DNA of 64,000 bases, taken from contig JAPEVC010000090.1 in assembly GCA_027946555.1 (NCBI GenBank), positions 62,001-126,000 on the forward strand, given 5' to 3'. The stretch is from Gnomoniopsis sp. IMI 355080 (taxonomy: Eukaryota; Ascomycota; Sordariomycetes; Diaporthales; Gnomoniaceae). Positions 58,230 to 64,000 of this stretch are shown here, one piece after another; within the stretch, counting starts at the first letter, position 1; the number at the start of each line of letters is the position of its first letter. Position numbers and translations under genes: made by a program. Below the pieces are notes generated by a model. That model was not told where the DNA came from. It made no database searches and saw nothing but the letters and a program-made list of their open reading frames with translations.

Positions 58230-59186
58230 CTAATGCCGCAATCTCTGTATGGCCTTCATCATCTCCTCATGCACCTGTTCAATAGTGTGCGAGTAGTCCA
58301 CTCGGAAGCCACCAAGTTCCATGTCCCGTCCCTCAGCAAGGCCCAGCACAGCAACTATCTGGTCGCGTGGGTCCACGGCCTCTCGGTGCCGCAAATCGTA
58401 CACCACATCGAGGAGATTCCTCCGCAAGTGCAAACCACTCTCGTCCGCGCGTTCTCGGATCTGGAGTTCGATGAGCTCGAGCAGCGGCTCCAGCTCGATA
58501 TTTTTGAAGCCCGACTTGGCAAGGGCCGGGCTTGTCGTGACAGGGTCGGGTTCCAGATCACCCGCGATTGTCGCATCCCTCATTTCCTTCTGCCACTGCG
58601 GAGAGATGACCGCCATCTTGATCCGAGACTTGATCTTCTGGAGGGTTTGCATGTCTGTGGTCCAGGTTGTTTCGGACGTGCCGCAGAGTAGCGTGACTTT
58701 GTGGGCGAGGACGGCCTCTTGGACAGTCCAGGCGCGAGACCACCAGGTCCGGCTGAAGATGTCAACCAAACCGGTGGACGAGGACTCGGGATGGTCATAC
58801 CAAGGAGCCTCAGATTCAACTCGTGACGGATCGACGAAAAATCGAATGGCTTGAATCCCTTTTCTCGTTGCTGCCCCGGCGTCTTCACCTAGCCAGACGA
58901 CTACAGTCTCAGCACCTTGGTAGATTTGGCCCATCATCTGAACTTGCTGGTTCCTCTCGTACCTGTCTTCCTGGTTAATACATATGGCGTCGGCCCACAC
59001 CAACGTCGGAGCAGTGATGGTCCGCCGAATAGCTCGGAGAGCGCCGTGGAGATTGGGCCCAATGGTACATGAACCACCGTCGAGATGGATGTAATACTTT
59101 TTTAGATAACCACTACCCCATGTATACGACAAGGCGTAATAATCGGGTGCCTTATCTAGATCATGGTGCTCCATGATAGCCATCAT
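58230..59186 (-). CDS. HET-domain protein, 5' end uncertain
   Basis: From the ATG at 59186, 318 residues contain the full heterokaryon-incompatibility block set: YYALSYTWGS, WADAICINQEDRYERNQQVQMMGQIYQGA with VVVWLGE, and RTWWSRAWTVQEAVLA. The same frame stays open upstream to about 59330 and encodes FLYEPLGDRRIRLLRI, the usual residues preceding a HET domain, but without an ATG. A start in an upstream exon is therefore likely, perhaps joined at the ttatgTAG acceptor at 59328-59330. HET proteins trigger incompatibility or programmed cell death on non-self recognition. At 318-370 residues it is short; the C-terminal region following the HET domain in larger members is missing, so it may be a truncated copy. 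Confidence 0.8.
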   Translation of the reverse strand: MMAIMEHHDLDKAPDYYALSYTWGSGYLKKYYIHLDGGSCTIGPNLHGALRAIRRTITAPTLVWADAICINQEDRYERNQQVQMMGQIYQGAETVVVWLGEDAGAATRKGIQAIRFFVDPSRVESEAPWYDHPESSSTGLVDIFSRTWWSRAWTVQEAVLAHKVTLLCGTSETTWTTDMQTLQKIKSRIKMAVISPQWQKEMRDATIAGDLEPDPVTTSPALAKSGFKNIELEPLLELIELQIRERADESGLHLRRNLLDVVYDLRHREAVDPRDQIVAVLGLAEGRDMELGGFRVDYSHTIEQVHEEMMKAIQRLRH

Positions 59187-59330
59187 GGGTTCGTCCTCGC
59201 CACTGGGTGATATTCGGAGCAGTCGAATCCGCCTGTCGCCCAGGGGTTCATATAGGAAGCGTTTCCTGCCCGAAGCTGAAAACGCGTCTTCCGGGGATTG
59301 GGAGTTTTCTAAGGCAGCTTGGCGCTACAT

Positions 59331-60044
59331 AACCTCGTCAATAAAGAGCCTCAGGCCGTCTGCCATCGGTCCTCGCGTCAAATGTTGGATTGGCGACAGA
59401 AATTGGAGCCTCGAGCTTACAACTTCGACAATGTTGTCATTTGTATGGCGGACCCAGAAGCCGAAAGATACCCTGCCACCAGAGAAAATCCATCCGAGCC
59501 AGGAGTTGGCGAGTGATGGCCAAGTGAACGCCCATGATCTCTGAAAAAGCCTCCAGCTGTACTCGTGGGACACCATGTGGAAGGAAAGGTCTGGTGCTGA
59601 AAAGAAAGGTACTACTAGCCAAGGCAAGACGGGCCTGACTGAAAGCGCACAAGATGGGAGGAATGGCAGGCCGAACGGAGGGCATGTGGGTCAGTCATCC
59701 TTAAATGTTCCTGCCGCCTATGTGCACCGCCTCAGCAATGCCGCAGAGGACGCTGCATGTCAGCCACATTATTTACCTACCTACACCTACCTACCTTAGG
59801 TAGGTAGGTAAGTTGCTGCGGAACGCTAGCGACTTGTCCTGTCAAACAAAGAGCTCAACACATCGTGTCAACGCAGAAGCAATCGTGCTGTCACAGAAAA
59901 TAACGCTCGGACTGGACAAGCGGGTGTTCTCATGCTTGAGCCGCTTCAATTGATGATATTGGACAAGCATCCGCATTACGGCCTGGCATGTTTTGCGCCG
60001 GGCCCTTTTCAACTACGCGCTCTACCACAAGCCCCCAAAACTTG
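59331..60044. other. Spacer with inverted repeat
   Basis: It probably contains the missing 5' exon of the HET gene and the RTF1 3' flank. A CCTA/TAGG inverted repeat lies at 59772-59813. Nothing else is recognised. Confidence 0.4.
59772..59813. repeat. CCTA/TAGG tetranucleotide inverted repeat
   Basis: Several ACCT units on the left face AGGT units on the right around a central CCTTAGG, able to form a hairpin of about 12-13 bp. It is related to the TACCTAGGTA palindrome found elsewhere in the window. Confidence 0.75.
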
Positions 60045-62125
60045 CTAATCGATTTCAACATCAATGTCCAGGTCCAGCGCCCCGATAATGTCATCGTCAG
60101 TAAGCGTTTTGTGGATTTGTGGCACAATGCTTTTCGACTGAGCCTCCTTGAGCTTTGCAAGTGCCGGTGATACCCCAGGCTCCTTGGGCTTGACCTTTGG
60201 CGTGACATTCGAGGTATTTATGCCATTGCCAAGCGCCGAACCCTCATCTGCAGCATCATTTTGTCCGGGCTTAGCCCTAGACTTGACCTTTTCGCCGCGC
60301 GCGATCGCGTTCTCCCGCTCCTTTTCAAGCACCCTGCGCCGCTCCGCCAATTGCGCCTCGCGGACGTTTTTGGCATTGAGCTGCCGGTTGACGGCGTTTT
60401 TCTCGGCCAGACGGTCCTGCTGGGAAGGCGCCGCAGGTTTGACGGGGGTATTCTTCTTGAGGCTGGTAGAAAACGCAAGGCGTGGTTGCGGTGTGTTGTC
60501 GAGCTTGTCTTGTAGCTCGCTGGCGAGCTCTTCATTGCCGTGCGCCCGGGCCTGGGCTAGTTCTGTCTCGAGACGACCGCGCTCGACTCCATTGAATTTG
60601 TCCATCAAGGAGTTTTGGCGCTTGATTTTCTCGGCTATTTCCTCTGCCGTCCAGGAGTGATTGATGAGACCATTGATGGCAGCAGCTCGCTTGGCTAGTT
60701 CTGGCTTCTTGGGGATTTGCACGTTTTCGTTCTTACAAACGACCTGATATCGGTTCCACTCGGACTGTTCATCGTCAGATGCTGTCCATAGAAATGATCG
60801 GCTTCAGAAATTACTTGCCTCAGTGAAGTTGCTTTCAGAACAAGCAATGAAAGGCCACTCCCTGTCCGCCTTGCCGTGCGCAGCGATCACATACTGGTCA
60901 ATAACGAATGACTTTCCGCGGTCATTCTCAAGGGCGTATGGTCGTCCAGTTTTGAAGCCTGGGAGGTGGTCAGTCTGGGTACTGGAGGATGTTGGTAACG
61001 TTTCGCTAACCTTTGACCACAGCCATGCGGTAGACAGCCTGTTTGGTGTCCGGATCAGGTCCAATATGGATCCGTACGTAGCAGCCGGTGAGGGCTTCAT
61101 CATGACCAGGGTAGAAGGCGACACGGGCAAAACGGGTTCGACTCAGGCGACACCTCTCGATATCATGCAGGTCCGCAGGCGGGGCCACCTCCGGCGGCGT
61201 CTTGGATCTCTTCTTCTTGGTCGGAGCGCCCCATCCATCATCACTATCGTCGGAGTGGCGATCCCGGCTGGAAGCACTACCATAAGATGGAGACCTGTCC
61301 CGATGGCGGTCACTGTCCCTTCTGCTTCTACGTTCCTTCTTCTCGGCACGTGCACGCTTCAACATGTCGAGCCCACTCTTGGTGCCGGAACGTGCCTTTT
61401 TGCGCGCACTCTCCTCGAAGTCATCCTCATCGCCCTTCCGCTTGTTATGTTTGCCCTCGTTGTTAGTGACCAAGCGCCGCAGCAGAGCCTTCTGTCGTAG
61501 ACGTTCCTTTTCAGCTTCTCGCTCAGCCAAAATCTGCTCTCGTTCCACTTCGCGCATGCTCATGATCTCCTTCCGCTCGGCGTGACTTGTGAAAAGGCCT
61601 TCGACGGGATACTTGTTCTCCTCGTCGCCCGCAGCTTTGCCTGGGGAGGCGTCGGAATCATCGTCGGAGTCGGATTCGTCCATGGCTGCAGAACCCTGAG
61701 AGCCTGGAGATCCGGGTTCGGAACTGATGGCAAACACCGTGTTAGCATTGATGAGCTTCAAACGGTAAAGGTCGACAAAGAGTTCAGAGAGCTTTGTGCC
61801 GGGTCTTGTGTATTTGGGTGCTTTGGCACGGGCAAGCAGTGCCAATGGACAATGAGACTCACGCTTCGCCTTCATCTTCAGAATCCGCACTACTTCGACG
61901 CTTTTTTACCTGCGCCTTCTTTGTAGCGACACTCCTAGGAGGGGAAACATCGACCTGTCGGAGGCTTTGAGAGCGAGAACGAGAGCGCGATCGGGATCTG
62001 GATCGAGAACGGGTGCGAGACCGCTGGCGACTGGAGGGGCGAGATCCCTCATCATCAGAGGACCCGCCACCACCGCCGGCGAGAGCGAGAAGCTCGTCAT
62101 CCACGTCGCTGTGTGTGTCAGACAT
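60045..62125 (-). CDS. rtf1: RNA polymerase-associated protein RTF1 (Paf1 complex)
   Basis: Four exons (61863-62125, 61011-61723, 60819-60958, 60045-60764) encode 611 residues. The N-terminus is acidic, with an RS-dipeptide run (residues about 37-54) and KKRRSSADSEDEGEA. A charged region (SMREVEREQILAEREAEKERLRQ) and then the Plus-3 domain (RCRLSRTRFARVAFYPGHDEALTGCYVRIHIG ... GFKTGRPYALENDRGKSFVIDQYVI) identify RTF1. The C-terminal helices (INGLINHSWTAEEIAEKIKRQ, coiled coil) follow. RTF1 travels with RNA polymerase II and promotes H2B ubiquitination and elongation. Intron 3 is a GC-AG intron (GAG|GCAAGT, 54 nt); the others are GT-AG (139 and 52 nt). The ATG at 62125 starts MSDTHSDVDDELLALAGG, standard for fungal RTF1. 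Confidence 0.94.
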
Positions 62126-63135
62126 GTTTAGTCGTGGGCAGGACCGTGTAATATTGCAGCTGTGTGGACGAAGCGCTCTTGTATTGCATGCGAATGCGGG
62201 TATTGAACAGTTGTTTTTGTCGAAGGAAGAACGTTCAATGGAAGATGCTAAGAAAAGAAAACAGGTCGGCCAAAATTAGAAAGTTGAGCAAGGAGAAGCA
62301 GGTGAAGCCTAAGGAAAAGGTGTCGGAAACCGTCAAGACGCGGCTCTCGAGTCCGAAATGTAGTTCACACGCTGCCCATTCACTCACTCCTATTCAGCAG
62401 CTGCGGCCGGCATGTGGATAGCTAACTTTTTAGCTGGGCCAATCACAGTCTGACCGCAGTGCTTGATAATCCCACCCCCAAATTAATACAAACACGCCTC
62501 ACTTCTCTATTGATCTTATACACTTGTTTTTCTGGGGGAGTAACTAGGTTGTTTGTTGGTCTTTCCCTTCGGAAAAACATGTTTCATGGTCAGATTCAAG
62601 ATGGTGGTGTACTATTTGGGTGGCTTGAACATCAAAGAGAACCCTCAGGCCTGAAATAGCATGCTCTTACTATGTATAAGATGTTACAACCACTCCATCC
62701 ATAGTGAAGATGGTGCAATTAGTTGTACAATTTGATTCTGGTGATGACTCGGCTGTTTGAAGACGCCTACCCTATCAATAAGCGTCTTATAAGATACTCA
62801 TAACAATTTTATATATCCGGCGCCATTTGTCCATACTTAATGCCCAGTACGGAATACATAGGGGTGGGTCCGCGATAGGCTCATGTCTTTCACACTTAAC
62901 ATGAGCCAGTCTTATCGGACCCCGCAACACAGACTGACTGACAGGAACTCAAACCTTTGCTCTTCCTTACAACTTGGAACGTTGTAATATTGCTGCCGTG
63001 ATAATTCCTTGTGTGACGTTTGGTTGTGGGCTAAATATTCATTGCGTCCTTCCAGCGTGAAAGGGTACGCACAAAGACCAACTTCAGAGGACCTCGAGAC
63101 ACAACATTCACAAACGCTCCAATACCCCGGAAACC
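62126..63135. other. Divergent intergenic region RTF1 / dihydroorotate dehydrogenase
   Basis: No gene is supported. It holds the promoters of two divergent genes. A short inverted pair near 62764-62790 (GACGC...GCGTC) is seen; significance unknown. Confidence 0.42.
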
Positions 63136-64000
63136 ATGAGTACCATACCCCCACCCAAACTTAACATCAACCCGCCCCTCGTCAACTCGTCAAACCCATG
63201 GGCAACGAGCCTTGAAGATCTCACCGTCCTCTACGAATGCCCTCACACAGGCGCAGTCACCACTCGGACATCTCTACTGACTGGCTTCGCCCACAACCCC
63301 TCAACACACCAATTCACGCTATTCGACGTCGCCACGCACAAATCACAGCAAGACCGCACCAAATTATCAGGTCGTGAAAACGCAAGCCTCAATACCCTCG
63401 GCTACAGCCCGCTTGCCTTGGAGTCGTACCTGGGCTTCGTCAAGACCATAGCAGCCTCCCACTCGGCCCGTCCGGACAAAGGCTTTATCGTCTCCGTGAC
63501 AGGTAGCCCCGAAGATGTAGCCGACTGCTACCGAGCCATCTCGGAGACCGCGACCCTAGTACCGTTTTCCTTGGCCATGGAGGTCAACCTCAGCTGTCCC
63601 AACATCCAGGGCAAGCCGCCGCCTGCATACGACGGGAGCGCCTTGCTGCAGTACCTCAACGCTATTCAAGGGGCTCTTGCCCATCCTTACGGCCCCCGGA
63701 TACCTTGCGGCCTGAAGACGCCGCCCTACACACACTCAACAGAGTACGTCGAGTTGTTCAAAGCTCTAGAAGCCAGCTCCTCTGACTCGGCACCTTGCCC
63801 TGTTTCCTTCATCACTGCAACCAACACGCTTGGCTCGTGTCTACTTTTGGCCGATCCGGAAGCTACGACGGACAGCAAACCGGCACTGCCGGACGCTGGA
63901 GTCGGTGGGATGGCGGGCGCGCCGCTGCATCCGCTGGCACTTGGCAATGTGCGCACGATCCGTAAGATGCTTGATGAAAAGAAGGAGACACTGGGGCATA
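63136..64000 (+). CDS. Dihydroorotate dehydrogenase, class 1A-like, 5' part (runs off right edge)
   Basis: An open frame of 288 codons runs from ATG 63136 (aaaccATGA) to the window end without introns. Family signs are RTSLLTGFAHNPSTHQFTLFD near the N-terminus, LNTLGYSPLALESYLGFVK, the flavin/substrate segment MEVNLSCPNIQGKPPPAYD, IPCGLKTPPYT, ITATNTLGSCLLL and GGMAGAPLHPLALGNV. Class 1A enzymes are soluble FMN proteins oxidising dihydroorotate with fumarate in pyrimidine synthesis. Most filamentous fungi also rely on a mitochondrial class 2 enzyme, so this could be a URA1-like paralog with a different role. The inserted segment PEATTDSKPALPDAGVGG looks like a lineage-specific loop. The C-terminal barrel is outside the window. 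Confidence 0.88.
   Translation, partial: MSTIPPPKLNINPPLVNSSNPWATSLEDLTVLYECPHTGAVTTRTSLLTGFAHNPSTHQFTLFDVATHKSQQDRTKLSGRENASLNTLGYSPLALESYLGFVKTIAASHSARPDKGFIVSVTGSPEDVADCYRAISETATLVPFSLAMEVNLSCPNIQGKPPPAYDGSALLQYLNAIQGALAHPYGPRIPCGLKTPPYTHSTEYVELFKALEASSSDSAPCPVSFITATNTLGSCLLLADPEATTDSKPALPDAGVGGMAGAPLHPLALGNVRTIRKMLDEKKETLGH

Noticed and set aside
1..64000. RIP-mutated repeats, transposons or transposase/reverse transcriptase remnants
   Set aside because: No long A/T-rich tracts, no terminal repeats and no transposon protein motifs were seen; the two single nonsense bases are not enough to claim RIP.
1..64000. CRISPR arrays, bacterial operons, dispersed 5S rRNA genes
   Set aside because: No regularly spaced repeats, no Shine-Dalgarno-type gene packing and no match to the fungal 5S sequence pattern were noticed.

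Overview
The window is nuclear DNA of a filamentous ascomycete (Pezizomycotina). Evidence: short spliceosomal introns (mostly 52-140 nt) with GTRNGT donors and CTAAC-type branch points; fungal-type families (Zn2Cys6 regulator, several P450s, SAT4/rhodopsin-like membrane protein, HET-domain protein, GtaA-type glutaminase, RNase T2, MFS drug transporters); and intron-containing tRNAs. I cannot assign a genus. About half of the window is non-coding, and a 10-bp palindrome (TACCTAGGTA) recurs in the spacers.

Layout. 0-5 kb: the 5' part of a Zn2Cys6 regulator running off the left edge, tRNA-Arg(ACG), the complex I subunit NDUFB7 and a Gln-rich protein with a Myb-like C-terminus. 7-9 kb: an MFS transporter. 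11.6 kb: tRNA-Lys(TTT). 12-31 kb: an accessory region with an intact P450, a decayed P450 pseudogene, a SAT4-like seven-helix protein, a second intact P450, a thioredoxin, a short-chain dehydrogenase carrying an in-frame stop, and a DHA1-type MFS pump. It looks like scattered or eroding secondary or catabolic metabolism; no PKS, NRPS or terpene synthase backbone is visible. 33-46 kb: a small secreted protein, an extracellular glutaminase, a divergent gene pair encoding the two halves of a biotin-dependent acyl-CoA carboxylase, and an eight-exon RNase T2 with two microexons. 46.5-64 kb: a conserved-looking low-complexity protein with a triplicated motif, a GFA-family enzyme, an Hsp70-like ATPase, a coiled-coil protein, an FAD monooxygenase, a HET protein, the Paf1-complex subunit RTF1, and a class 1A-like dihydroorotate dehydrogenase running off the right edge.

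How the genes relate. The clearest functional unit is the divergent carboxylase pair: a biotin carboxylase plus biotin carrier subunit (minus strand) and a carboxyltransferase subunit (plus strand) with 344 bp between their start codons, containing a CGG-N11-CCG site. The carboxyltransferase substrate loop, as read here, differs from my recollection of methylcrotonyl- and propionyl-CoA carboxylases, so the substrate is open. The other neighbours look independent.

Multi-exon models were built by hand from reading frame, splice signals and family similarity. Six of about 42 reconstructed introns end in AAG rather than CAG or TAG, and one is GC-AG; these should be checked with RNA-seq.
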